DNA of 64,000 bases from positions 1 to 64,000 of the forward strand of contig CAYVBJ010000002.1 of assembly GCA_964449075.1 (NCBI GenBank), given 5' to 3'. The notes under the pieces were generated by a model that did not search any database, was not told where the DNA came from, and saw only the letters and a list, made by a program, of their open reading frames with translations. How positions within the stretch are numbered: the first letter of the stretch is position 1; each line of letters starts with the position of its first letter. The position numbers and the translations under genes were made by a program. This document shows, one piece after another, positions 42,838 through 52,289 of the stretch. This DNA is from CAYVBJ01 sp964449075 (GTDB lineage: Bacteria; Bacteroidota; Rhodothermia; Balneolales; Balneolaceae).

Positions 42838-45666
42838 ATGCCAAGACGCGACGACATCCACAAAATACTGATCATCGGATCCGGCCCGATTGTTATCGGC
42901 CAGGCCTGTGAGTTTGATTATTCAGGAACCCAAGCTTGCAAATCCCTCCGGGAAGAAGGCTATGAAGTGGTTCTGATTAACAGCAACCCGGCTACCATCA
43001 TGACCGACCCGATTATGGCCGATTCCATCTACCTGAAACCGCTGACCCCGGAGTCCGTTAAGGAAATTGTTGAAATTGAAAAACCGGATGCCGTTCTCCC
43101 AACGATGGGCGGCCAGACGGCGCTCAATCTTGCCCGCGACCTGCAGCACGAAAATTTCTGGATTAATAATGGCATCAAAATTATTGGCGTGGACATGGAT
43201 GCCGTTGATATCACAGAAGATCGTCAGCAGTTCAAGGACTTGATGGATTCGATCGGCATCGACCAGTGCCGCAGCCGCACGGCCCAGTCACTGCTGGATG
43301 CAAAGGAGATCGTTGAAGAGCTTGGAGGATTGCCAATCGTCATCCGGCCCTCGTTTACGCTGGGCGGATCGGGAGGCGGTATTGTCTGGAACGAGGATGA
43401 ATTTGAACGAAAAATATTGCGCGGACTGGAACTGAGTCCCGTTCACCAGGTGCTGATTGAGGAATCCATCTTCGGATGGAAAGAGTATGAACTGGAGCTG
43501 CTTCGCGATGCCAATGAAAATGTAGTGATCATCTGTTCCATTGAAAACCTGGATCCAATGGGCGTTCACACCGGAGACTCCGTAACGGTTGCCCCGACTC
43601 AAACCCTTACCGACAAACAGTATCAGACAATGCGTGATTCTGCCATCAGAATGATGCGATCGATCGGTACCTTTGCCGGCGGCTGCAATGTGCAGTTTGC
43701 CATGGAGCCGGGTACTGACCGTCTTGTGGCGATTGAGATCAATCCGAGGGTGAGCCGTTCGTCAGCGCTTGCATCCAAAGCCACCGGTTACCCGATTGCC
43801 AAGATTGCCACCAAGCTCGCCGTGGGATACACCCTCGACGAGCTGCCCAACCCGATTACGCAGGTTTCATCGGCATGTTTTGAACCATCTATCGACTATG
43901 TAGTGGTGAAAATTCCGCGATTCAATTTCGACAAGTTTACCGGTGTGGATGAAGAACTGACCACACAGATGAAAGCAGTCGGAGAGGTGATGGCGATCGG
44001 GCGTACGTTTCCCGAAGCCCTGAACAAAGCCTGGCAGAGCCTGGAAGTGGGTCGCAGCGGACTGGGCGCCGATGGCTATGACGCCCCCGACCGTAAAACA
44101 GTACGGGAGCGACTTCTGAAACCGTATTGGGATCGAACCATGCAGATCCGGAATGCTTTCAAATTTGGCACGTCGGTTGAAGAGATCGCTGATATCACCA
44201 AAGTAGACCCCTGGTATCTGCAGCAGATCCGGTATATGGTTTCCCTGGAAAACCGGACGGAAGGACAAAATCTTGAAACCATTTCCGACAGCGATATGCG
44301 GGAACTGAAACAGGCCGGGTTTTCGGATGTACAGATTGCCTGGCTGCTGAGCAAAGGAGGAGAAAAAGTGACAGAAGATGATGTTCGTCAGGCGCGAAAA
44401 ACTTCCGGCATTATACCCTCTTTCAAACTTGTGGACACATGTGCTGCCGAATTCCCGGCGGAAACTCCTTATTATTATTCATCCTATGATGATGAAAATG
44501 AAAGTGAGGTCACAGATAAAAAGAAAGTGGTAATTCTGGGCAGCGGACCCAACCGGATAGGCCAGGGAATCGAATTTGACTACTCTTGCGTACACGCCGT
44601 TCTGGCTGCCAAAGAGATGGGTTATGAAACCATTATGATCAACTGTAACCCTGAAACCGTATCTACCGATTTTGATGTAGCCGATAAGCTCTACTTTGAA
44701 CCGGTCTACTGGGAACGGGTACTCGATATTTTTGAGCATGAAAAACCGGAAGGTGTCATCATCCAGGTGGGCGGACAAACAGCCCTGAAACTGGGAAAAC
44801 GGTTTCTGAAAGCCGGCATCCACATATTTGGCACCGAATTCGAAATGATTGATTTCGCAGAAGACCGCGGTGAGTTTTCCAAATTCCTGAAAAGGCTCGA
44901 CATCCCCTTTCCCGAGTATGGAACCGCACGGGTATCGGAAGAAGCACTCTCGATTGCAAGGAGAATCGGCTATCCTGTTTTAATCCGGCCCAGTTATGTG
45001 CTTGGCGGGCAAGGAATGCGGATTGCTGTAAAAGAAGAAGAGCTGGGTCGCTACGTGGAACGCATCCTGCAGACCCATCCCGAAAATGATTTTCTGATCG
45101 ACAAATACCTCGACCACGCCATCGAAGTGGATGTGGATTCTGTGTACGACGGCGAACAGCTGCATATTGCCGGCATCATGCAGCATATTGAACCGGCAGG
45201 CGTGCATTCAGGCGATTCCACTGCAGTACTGCCAACCTACTCACTGAGTGATAAAGTTCTGGATACTATTGCAGAGTACCAGGAAAAGATTGCCAAAGAG
45301 ATGGAAATTATTGGTTTTCTGAATGTCCAGTATGCAGTAAAGGATGAGAAGGTCTATGTGCTTGAAGCCAACCCGAGATCCACACGCACAATCCCGTTTC
45401 TGGCCAAAGCCACCGAGCGGCCTGAGGCTGCAATTGCGGTCAAGGTAATGCTGGGAGCAAAACTGAATGAGTTTGATCTCACCTCAAAACTAAAAAACTG
45501 GGCCATCAAAGAGCCGGTTTTCCCATTTGATAAATTCCCGGAAGTGAAGAAGGAGCTTGGTCCCGAGATGAAATCCACCGGCGAGAGCATCTACTTTATG
45601 GAGAACTTCAAAGATGAGCACTTCAGAAAACCGTATGAGTTTAAGAATCTGTATTTGAGCAAGTAA
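42838..45666 (+). CDS. carB: Carbamoyl-phosphate synthase large subunit, without MGS domain
   Basis: The 942-residue synthase has two ATP-grasp halves, starting DDIHKILIIGSGPIVIGQACEF and KKKVVILGSGPNRIGQGIEFD (about residue 563), both with the expected loops, for example RPSFTLGGSGGG and RPSYVLGGQGM. It ends after the second half at about residue 942, whereas E. coli CarB continues to 1073 with an allosteric MGS-like domain. That regulatory domain is missing; this is also seen in Bacteroidota (recollection), so feedback by UMP or ornithine would need another route. Forms the complex with CarA. Confidence 0.95.
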   Translation: MPRRDDIHKILIIGSGPIVIGQACEFDYSGTQACKSLREEGYEVVLINSNPATIMTDPIMADSIYLKPLTPESVKEIVEIEKPDAVLPTMGGQTALNLARDLQHENFWINNGIKIIGVDMDAVDITEDRQQFKDLMDSIGIDQCRSRTAQSLLDAKEIVEELGGLPIVIRPSFTLGGSGGGIVWNEDEFERKILRGLELSPVHQVLIEESIFGWKEYELELLRDANENVVIICSIENLDPMGVHTGDSVTVAPTQTLTDKQYQTMRDSAIRMMRSIGTFAGGCNVQFAMEPGTDRLVAIEINPRVSRSSALASKATGYPIAKIATKLAVGYTLDELPNPITQVSSACFEPSIDYVVVKIPRFNFDKFTGVDEELTTQMKAVGEVMAIGRTFPEALNKAWQSLEVGRSGLGADGYDAPDRKTVRERLLKPYWDRTMQIRNAFKFGTSVEEIADITKVDPWYLQQIRYMVSLENRTEGQNLETISDSDMRELKQAGFSDVQIAWLLSKGGEKVTEDDVRQARKTSGIIPSFKLVDTCAAEFPAETPYYYSSYDDENESEVTDKKKVVILGSGPNRIGQGIEFDYSCVHAVLAAKEMGYETIMINCNPETVSTDFDVADKLYFEPVYWERVLDIFEHEKPEGVIIQVGGQTALKLGKRFLKAGIHIFGTEFEMIDFAEDRGEFSKFLKRLDIPFPEYGTARVSEEALSIARRIGYPVLIRPSYVLGGQGMRIAVKEEELGRYVERILQTHPENDFLIDKYLDHAIEVDVDSVYDGEQLHIAGIMQHIEPAGVHSGDSTAVLPTYSLSDKVLDTIAEYQEKIAKEMEIIGFLNVQYAVKDEKVYVLEANPRSTRTIPFLAKATERPEAAIAVKVMLGAKLNEFDLTSKLKNWAIKEPVFPFDKFPEVKKELGPEMKSTGESIYFMENFKDEHFRKPYEFKNLYLSK

Positions 45667-45867
45667 TTACGAAATAAACAAACATATCTTTGTTTTATTC
45701 CCTTACCGAAAACAACTGGAAATGTTATTCATAATAATCATTACATTAAAACATTGATTATGTAATTAAATTCCGGAATTAAAATAATGCGTTTATAGCA
45801 AATATTACTTGACATTATATATATATATATATCATCCAAATAACCTTTAATAATAAAACAAATATCC

Positions 45868-46083
45868 ATGAAAACAATAGTATCAATTATTACCACATTA
45901 ATCTTTATAATTGGATTAACTCTTTCAATGTCCGTTAACTCAGTTACTGCAAATACAAATTGTCATGAGAATGGGGATTGTGAATCTATTTGCGGGGAAG
46001 AAGACACCGTTGTCTGTACAGGCATGGATTGTGGGTCAGGAACTCAAATTTGTATGAAAGAAGCAACTAATGAATTTCAATAA
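45868..46083 (+). CDS. Small secreted six-cysteine peptide
   Basis: The 71-residue product has a signal peptide (about 1-25, hydrophobic IITTLIFIIGLTLSMS) and a short mature part with six Cys (32, 38, 42, 50, 55, 62), no Lys-rich or Trp content and an acidic net charge. It could form three disulfides after export. The plan, a secreted short Cys-rich peptide directly before a 6-bladed propeller lipoprotein, recalls the NVEALA/propeller pairs of Bacteroides (recollection; the sequence lacks the exact motif). It is in AT-rich DNA. Its function is unknown. A stem-loop follows. Confidence 0.65.
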   Translation: MKTIVSIITTLIFIIGLTLSMSVNSVTANTNCHENGDCESICGEEDTVVCTGMDCGSGTQICMKEATNEFQ

Positions 46084-46109
46084 TATCAAAGTAGTTGCAC
46101 ATAATTTTT

Positions 46110-46150
46110 AATTCAACTATACCTTTAGTAACAGGTTTAGTTGAATTAAT
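46110..46150 (+). terminator. Stem-loop between peptide and propeller genes
   Basis: AATTCAACTATACC and GGTTTAGTTGAATT pair with one mismatch, followed by AATTTTATT. It can act as a partial terminator so that the peptide is made in excess of the downstream lipoprotein. Confidence 0.6.
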
Positions 46151-46175
46151 TTTATTAATAGCCAGATTCTAAAAC

Positions 46176-47222
46176 ATGAAGCTAATACTTCTATTTTCTA
46201 TCGTGAGTTTAATTTATGCATGCTCAATAGATAAAAATGAAATAAAAAAGAACAATTTTATTTTTTCAAATACTGAAAAATATGATAGAGTAATAAAAAC
46301 TTTGGAAGTTGAAAAGAATGAGAAATTTGATGTCTTTAATAATAATTTATTCAGGCCCTCGTCTATAAGAAAAGATTCAAATTATATATTTGTCTCTGAT
46401 TTTGGAGATATGAAAATCAAGAAATTTAATATGGATGGTGATATGATTCTCACATACGGAGATGGAAGGGGAAGAGGTCCATCTGAGTTTTTAAATATCA
46501 CAGACTTTGATATTTGTGGTGAATTACTTTGGGCTTCAGATATTCAAAATATGAGAGTTGTATCGTTTCATCGTGAAAATGGTATGCTAAACAACACAAT
46601 TAATATGGAAGCTCGTCCTATAAGGATTACTTGTGTTCGAGATAGAATTGTTATAATGCAGTTTGGGGGGGATCATTTGTTTAATATTTTTGATTCCGAA
46701 GGGAATATAATCTCTGAAACCGGTTATGAGTTTGAGGAAATCATCCAATTTAATCCAGCTGCCTTAGATGGAAATATTTATACTTATAAAGATGGGTTTC
46801 TTTACTTACCGTTTTATGCCAGCTTTGTATTTCATTTTGATATATCAGGGAATTTAGTAAATAGAATATTACTTCCGGATGGACAAAGGTTTATCAATGA
46901 ACATGATGACAAAAACCGAAGTGAGGGTCCTTTCTCTGCTCCAAATCCTGATTACACTTATACCGGAATGCTCATAAATGAACAGGAGGAACTGATCAAT
47001 ATTTTCTCAGTTTATATGGGCGAAAAGAATTCATCTGATGAATACATAAGCGACCCATTTGCTGCATATGATCAGTTCGATATAAATTCAGGTGAATATT
47101 TAAAATCATTTGAATTGCCATTTTCATTTAAGGATCTTCATCTTATTAACTCACATTTTATAGGCAGAAGTTCAAAGGATGGAATCGTGAGTTATGAACT
47201 GTTAAATGGACCATTAAAATAA
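46176..47222 (+). CDS. 6-bladed beta-propeller lipoprotein, partner of the Cys-rich peptide
   Basis: The 348-residue protein has a lipoprotein signal (KLILLFSIVSLIYAC, Cys16) and a beta-rich body with repeated strands and the GDGRGRGPSEF loop near residue 100, resembling the GTGSGPEEF loop of the propeller at 10727-11824. It begins 92 bp after the peptide gene, separated by a stem-loop. Base composition is clearly more AT-rich than the neighbouring carB and porin genes, which suggests horizontal acquisition. The propeller could bind, display or modify the peptide (inference). Confidence 0.72.
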   Translation: MKLILLFSIVSLIYACSIDKNEIKKNNFIFSNTEKYDRVIKTLEVEKNEKFDVFNNNLFRPSSIRKDSNYIFVSDFGDMKIKKFNMDGDMILTYGDGRGRGPSEFLNITDFDICGELLWASDIQNMRVVSFHRENGMLNNTINMEARPIRITCVRDRIVIMQFGGDHLFNIFDSEGNIISETGYEFEEIIQFNPAALDGNIYTYKDGFLYLPFYASFVFHFDISGNLVNRILLPDGQRFINEHDDKNRSEGPFSAPNPDYTYTGMLINEQEELINIFSVYMGEKNSSDEYISDPFAAYDQFDINSGEYLKSFELPFSFKDLHLINSHFIGRSSKDGIVSYELLNGPLK

Positions 47223-47455
47223 ATTTTCACTGAGCCTTTCTATTAGTATTCAACAATATTCATGAACTTTTCCGGATACAAATTGTTTGAATACATGTTG
47301 AATTTCAGCTAAAAATCTAACATTCGCTGCCCGGAATTAACCGATTATTCACATTCAATTCCGATCTTACGGTTTAGAATTAAAACAGAGATCACCGTGG
47401 ATGCCACGGGCGCTTTTGCAGAGATCTCGTACTCAACCATATTACCAATACTGTA

Positions 47456-48661
47456 ATGAACGATGACATGGACCCGGAAAGCGGGTCCGGATTCAGATAC
47501 GTTCCGATTTTCACAACTGTTCTCTGGCTGATTATATTCGTAATAACACCTTTCTCACTGTTACAGGCCCAGGAAGCACCTCCAAAAAAAGCTGATGTTC
47601 AGATAGGGCTCGAAAACGGGTTCATTATCCAGGCGCCGGATACATCCGTATCGCTTCGAATCGGGTTCCGTTTCCAGGAGCAGTTCAGCTCTGTTTACAA
47701 TCCGGACGAGAATAATACAAACTCGGAATTCCAGGTGCGGCGATTCCGTCTCATATTTGCGGGTCATGCTTTTGACGGCCGGTTTACATGGTTTTTAATG
47801 CCATCGTTTGACAGGGGCAATCCATCTCTTGAGATTGTAAGAGTTCGCTGGCAGCTTGCGAAAAACAGCTGGATTTATGGCGGACAGATCAACCAGCCCG
47901 GAACACGTGAATTTATGGAGACCAGCGGCAGTCTTCAGTTTGTTGACCGGTCCACAACCGATCGCCTGTTTCGGCTCGGATACGATGCCGGCCTTGGCTT
48001 TAAGCAAAAAATGTATCCCGGAAACAGCGCCCTGATCGGGATTGCAACCATAACCAATGGAGAGGGACAAAACCAGCGGGCTGCAGAGGGCGGACTCAGT
48101 TACACAGGAAGACTTGAATACTATCCTTTTGGTGAATTTAACATGCTGATCGGTACAGATTTCGAGCGATCCGAAAAACCGAAGCTCGCAATCGCCGGGG
48201 CATTTAACCTGAACCAGGATGCGCGGCGGACCCGCAGCCAGAACGGGCCGTTTTTAATTGATGCATCTGAAGATATCTATGTTTACTTCCTGGAAACGTC
48301 CTTACGGTACCGGGGCTTTTCGTTCCACTCGGCTTTTGTAAACCGGAATGCCGATGACAATCTTTTGAATGACGGAATCCCTCAAAACATTATATTCGAA
48401 GGGTATGCATATTACTTTGAGGCAGGTTACCTTTTATCTGATGAATGGGAGGTGGTTTCGCGTTTCGAACGAATATTCCCCGAAAAAGAACTGCGGGCCA
48501 ATATTAACGAGCAGCGATCTATGCTGATCGGAATTAATAAATTTTTTCTCCGCCACCGGCTCAAGATTCAGGCTGATTTAGCATACGATACAGAATTTCA
48601 CCCGGTCCTGGAGGATGCAGATTTTTTAACATTCCGCACGCAATTTCAAATAGAATTTTAA
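47456..48661 (+). CDS. Porin O/P-family outer-membrane porin
   Basis: The 401-residue protein has a signal region (about 15-39, ending LLQAQ) after a 14-residue charged lead, and then strands typical of phosphate-selective porin O/P (SLRIGFRFQEQFSSVY, QVRRFRLIFAGHAF, GYDAGLGF), ending in an aromatic Phe (QFQIEF). It would form an anion-preferring barrel in the outer membrane. It is the first gene of a tight operon with an SLC13 transporter (15 bp gap), a receiver protein and a kinase, so porin and inner-membrane carrier probably handle the same solute. Confidence 0.87.
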   Translation: MNDDMDPESGSGFRYVPIFTTVLWLIIFVITPFSLLQAQEAPPKKADVQIGLENGFIIQAPDTSVSLRIGFRFQEQFSSVYNPDENNTNSEFQVRRFRLIFAGHAFDGRFTWFLMPSFDRGNPSLEIVRVRWQLAKNSWIYGGQINQPGTREFMETSGSLQFVDRSTTDRLFRLGYDAGLGFKQKMYPGNSALIGIATITNGEGQNQRAAEGGLSYTGRLEYYPFGEFNMLIGTDFERSEKPKLAIAGAFNLNQDARRTRSQNGPFLIDASEDIYVYFLETSLRYRGFSFHSAFVNRNADDNLLNDGIPQNIIFEGYAYYFEAGYLLSDEWEVVSRFERIFPEKELRANINEQRSMLIGINKFFLRHRLKIQADLAYDTEFHPVLEDADFLTFRTQFQIEF

Positions 48662-48676
48662 TGATAATCCATCGCC

Positions 48677-50080
48677 ATGTTAAGTAAAACACAAACTGCC
48701 GGTCTGTTCTTAGGCATTGCCGGTTTTATCCTGCCGCTGGTAGTAACATTTCCGGGGCTCTCTCTTGCCGGGCATCTTGCTATGAGCATATTCCTGCTTG
48801 CAGCGGTTTTTTGGATGTTCGAAACGATTCCCATATACTCCACTTCCATATTAGTGATACTGCTCGAGGTACTGTTGCTGAGCGCTGAAGGATTGGTTTT
48901 CAGCAGTGAAGGATTTGTAAGCGGTGATTACTCACCTACTGCCTATACCGCATTTCTCTCCACGCTTGCCAACCCGATAATCATTCTCTTTCTCGGCGGA
49001 TTTGTGCTGGCCGATGCATCTGTGAAATATAATTTTGATAAATACCTCACCAGGAAGCTGCTTACACCTTTCGGGTCAAACCCTAAATTTATCATACTTG
49101 GTTTGATGGTTGTAACAGGTCTGCTCTCTGCATTTATGAGTAATACAGCTACCACGGCCATGATGATTACTGTGGTGATTCCGATCATCGCAAAAATGCA
49201 GCCCGGTGATCCGGCCCGTATCAGTATTGCACTCTCCATTCCGTTTGCTGCCAACATTGGCGGTATGGCCACCCCGATCGGCACACCGCCAAATGCGGTT
49301 GTTATCGCTGCCCTGAATCAACAGGGACAGGCAATTACTTTCAGCGAGTGGATGATGTACGCATTTCCGCTCACTCTGATCATGCTCATATTTTCCTGGA
49401 TTCTTCTTCTGAAGCTTTATCCGCCTAAAACCGATCGAATAGAAATCGACATGAAAGGCAAACTGATGAGCACAGTTTCTGCAAGATTACTGTATGTGAC
49501 CTTTGCTGTTACGGTTTTATTGTGGGTAACTGAGAGTTATCACGGTATTAAAAGCGGAATCGTGGCACTCATTCCCGTTGCTGTTCTCACGTTAAGTAAC
49601 AGCTTCGAGAAAAAAGATATCCGGAAACTACCCTGGGAAGTTCTCTGGCTGATTGCCGGTGGCATTTCTTTAGGCATTGCCCTCAAAGATACCGGTCTCG
49701 CAAACTGGATGGTTAGTCTTGTGAGCTGGGATCAGCTCGCTTCACTTGCCCTGCTGGCTACATTCGGGATCGTAACCCTTGCCATGTCAAACTTTTTATC
49801 GAACACCGTTACTGCATCGCTGCTTATACCCATTGCAATCTCCATGGCGGTATCCGGGATTTTTGAAGGGATGTTCGGAATGCTGATGGTTGGTCTGGTT
49901 GTAGCTTTAAGTGCGAGCTTTGCCATGGTTCTTCCAATCTCAACACCGCCAAATGCCGTTGCCATCAGCACCGGTGTAATTGAAACCAAACATATGGCCC
50001 TGGCCGGACTGGTTATCGGCCTCGTGGGAGTACTGCTGGTCATCGTTTTCTCATTTGTTTATTGGCCATATATTCTATAA
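48677..50080 (+). CDS. SLC13/DASS family anion transporter
   Basis: The 467-residue protein has about 11-13 helices and both DASS signature halves: SNTATTAMM near residue 155 with TPIGTPPNAVV near 195, and SNTVTASLL near 374 with PISTPPNAVA near 420; these hold the SNT Na+/substrate motifs. Substrates of the family are dicarboxylates, sulfate or phosphate; the selectivity is not evident. In the inner membrane, importing with sodium. It is linked to a porin and a two-component pair that likely controls it (inference). Confidence 0.93.
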   Translation: MLSKTQTAGLFLGIAGFILPLVVTFPGLSLAGHLAMSIFLLAAVFWMFETIPIYSTSILVILLEVLLLSAEGLVFSSEGFVSGDYSPTAYTAFLSTLANPIIILFLGGFVLADASVKYNFDKYLTRKLLTPFGSNPKFIILGLMVVTGLLSAFMSNTATTAMMITVVIPIIAKMQPGDPARISIALSIPFAANIGGMATPIGTPPNAVVIAALNQQGQAITFSEWMMYAFPLTLIMLIFSWILLLKLYPPKTDRIEIDMKGKLMSTVSARLLYVTFAVTVLLWVTESYHGIKSGIVALIPVAVLTLSNSFEKKDIRKLPWEVLWLIAGGISLGIALKDTGLANWMVSLVSWDQLASLALLATFGIVTLAMSNFLSNTVTASLLIPIAISMAVSGIFEGMFGMLMVGLVVALSASFAMVLPISTPPNAVAISTGVIETKHMALAGLVIGLVGVLLVIVFSFVYWPYIL

Positions 50081-50090
50081 TTAAACTGTT

Positions 50091-50591
50091 ATGAAAAAAA
50101 ATATCTATATACTTGTTGTGGAAGATGAACCCGATGTACTGGATTCTATCGTTCGTGATATTGAAGAGTTTGAAAGCCGTTTTCCAATTGAAATGGCAGA
50201 TACAGCCGAAGAAGCCAAAGAGATTATACGCGACATCCTCGATGAAGGTGACCAGATCGGTTTAATACTCTGCGATCATGTGCTGCCGGAGCAAAACGGT
50301 GTAGACCTTCTGATTGAAATGCAAAATGATGAGCGAACCAGGAGTGTAAAAAAAGTTCTTATAACAGGTCAGGCTGGACTTGAGGAAACCGTAAAAGCCG
50401 TCAATGAAGCTGATTTGGAACATTATATTGCAAAACCCTGGAAAAAGAAAGAACTCGTGGATATCGTAAGAAACCAACTCACCGATTTTGTCATTGAGCA
50501 GAGTGTTAATCCGCTCCAATACATGAGTGTGCTCGACCAGGAACGCATCGCCGAAAGCATTCGTCACGGTGGAGATATCACGGATGTCTGA
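50091..50591 (+). CDS. Stand-alone response regulator receiver protein
   Basis: The 166-residue protein is a single receiver domain: acidic pair Glu11-Asp12, phospho-acceptor Asp62 (ILCDHVLP), Thr in VLITG near 92 and Lys in AKPW near 119. The C-terminal about 30 residues are a helix (QSVNPLQYMSVLDQERIAESI), not a DNA-binding domain, so it signals by protein contact, for example to the adjacent kinase. It starts 10 bp after the transporter gene. Confidence 0.92.
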   Translation: MKKNIYILVVEDEPDVLDSIVRDIEEFESRFPIEMADTAEEAKEIIRDILDEGDQIGLILCDHVLPEQNGVDLLIEMQNDERTRSVKKVLITGQAGLEETVKAVNEADLEHYIAKPWKKKELVDIVRNQLTDFVIEQSVNPLQYMSVLDQERIAESIRHGGDITDV

Positions 50592-50647
50592 TTTTCTTTA
50601 ATATTCAGATCGATGGTGTATGAAAACAGTAACGAGAGATAGAGCTT

Positions 50648-52111
50648 ATGAAATTTACATTTGGTTCAAAGTGGCTTGAAGACCGAAGCGGCGTCATAGA
50701 GATGATGCGTTCTATTATCGACAGGGATGTGAACTCTGATCACTTTTTACAGAATTATAGAAAGGGTGACATCCTGTTTGAAGAGGGGGATGCTTTGAAT
50801 CATATTTACATTCTCCTGGAAGGCATTATTCAGCTTTACAAAATTAAACCCTACACCGATAATCAATTTCCGGTCAGCCGACTGCAGCCGGGAGCACTAA
50901 TAGGGATTATTGCATTTATAACCCATTATCCTTCACTCACTACGGCAAAAGTGGAATCCGATGCGAGCCTCTTGAAAATTCCCAGGGCAGAAATGAAGTC
51001 GCTTTTTGAAAAATATCCTGAAATCCAGGAGTATCTGGATGAGGTTATTCTGGCAAATTTACTTGAAAGGTACCGGCAGAGTATTATTCTGAAAATGAAA
51101 CTGGATTCGGTAAACCAGGAATTAAAAAATGAAAGAAATGAGCTGAAGCAGCTGTATGAAGATTTAAAAGATGCTCAAAATAAATTGATCTACCAGGAAA
51201 AGATGGCAACACTGGGTCAGCTCGTAGCGGGTTTTGCCCATGAAGTAAACAACCCGACTGCGGCACTGGTCAGATCCGTTGAATCATTGGAAAACCGTAT
51301 TGAGAAGTTTATTGAAAAATCGCCCCTGGAGTCTCAGTTAAAAAATCTCTGTGTCAGTTTTTACGAGGAAGGCAAAAAGACCGGTTTTCCTGATACGAAA
51401 ACAGTCCGGCAAAAGATGAAAGAGATCAAGCCTCAATTCCCGGCGGAGTCGAGGGCTGCATTGCGTACTCTTGCCCAGGTACCAGATTCACTGACAGAAA
51501 AATTGAGAGAGTACTCCTCTGATGAAACAGAAACCCTCACAATCTGTACCGAATACTTTGAAATCGGCCGCCTGTTTCGAAATATTACATCATCCGGAAA
51601 TCGCATTGCCAATCTTGTCAAAAGCCTCAAGAGCTACAGTCGTAATGAAGCTGAAACAGAAACGGAATTTATCGATATCCGGGAGGGAATTCATGACACT
51701 CTTCAGTTGACCAGCAACAGAATCAAGTTTTATGAGATTGATTTGAACCTGGAAGATGTTCCCAAAACAGAAGCGAATCCCGCCGCACTGAACCAGGTCT
51801 GGACGAACATCATCTTAAATGCCGCGGATGCAATGGGAAAAAGTGGTAAACTTGAGATAAGCTGCCAGGAAGAAGATGGTTTTATTCGCGTCGATATATG
51901 TGACAACGGGCCTGGCATCGAAGAAGCGATTCTCGACCAGATTTTTGAACCGAATGTAACCACCAAGCATACAGGTTCAAAATTTGGGCTGGGACTGGGC
52001 CTGGCAATTTCCAAAAATATCATTGAACAACATGATGGTACAATCACTGCCACTAACAGAGAAGAGGGTGGTGTCTGTTTTTCAGTTCGCTTACTGGTAA
52101 GCAAGAGTTAA
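50648..52111 (+). CDS. Soluble histidine kinase with cyclic-nucleotide-like domain
   Basis: The 487-residue kinase has no membrane segment. An N-terminal cNMP/CRP-like domain (about 30-140) is followed by a coiled coil (about 150-185), HisKA with the phosphorylated His198 (FAHEVNNP), a long insert and a C-terminal HATPase (NQVWTNIILNAADAM, DNGPGI, GLGLGLA). In the CRP-like domain the phosphate-binding cassette reads GALIGIIAF...SLTTA, so the usual Glu and Arg that hold cAMP are replaced by Ile and Thr. It may sense another ligand or act through its partners. It is the last gene of the porin/SLC13/receiver operon. Confidence 0.9.
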   Translation: MKFTFGSKWLEDRSGVIEMMRSIIDRDVNSDHFLQNYRKGDILFEEGDALNHIYILLEGIIQLYKIKPYTDNQFPVSRLQPGALIGIIAFITHYPSLTTAKVESDASLLKIPRAEMKSLFEKYPEIQEYLDEVILANLLERYRQSIILKMKLDSVNQELKNERNELKQLYEDLKDAQNKLIYQEKMATLGQLVAGFAHEVNNPTAALVRSVESLENRIEKFIEKSPLESQLKNLCVSFYEEGKKTGFPDTKTVRQKMKEIKPQFPAESRAALRTLAQVPDSLTEKLREYSSDETETLTICTEYFEIGRLFRNITSSGNRIANLVKSLKSYSRNEAETETEFIDIREGIHDTLQLTSNRIKFYEIDLNLEDVPKTEANPAALNQVWTNIILNAADAMGKSGKLEISCQEEDGFIRVDICDNGPGIEEAILDQIFEPNVTTKHTGSKFGLGLGLAISKNIIEQHDGTITATNREEGGVCFSVRLLVSKS

Positions 52112-52289
52112 TCAGACGAGTCCAGGGAAAGATCTATAGTCGGGATTGTGGTCGAAACATGGAACACACCCCCAAAAAATTTGTAACAATTCCGGATATT
52201 TGGAACATTATATCATTATTGGAAAATCGATTTTAAAGAGTATTTTAATATATACAGTGTACATTTAATTAAAAATGAAGAGGACTAAT

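Noticed and set aside
45816..45832. (TA)n tract as a phase-variable promoter
   Set aside because: The tract is AT-rich but its distance to a promoter cannot be judged; it is noted only as part of the AT-rich island.
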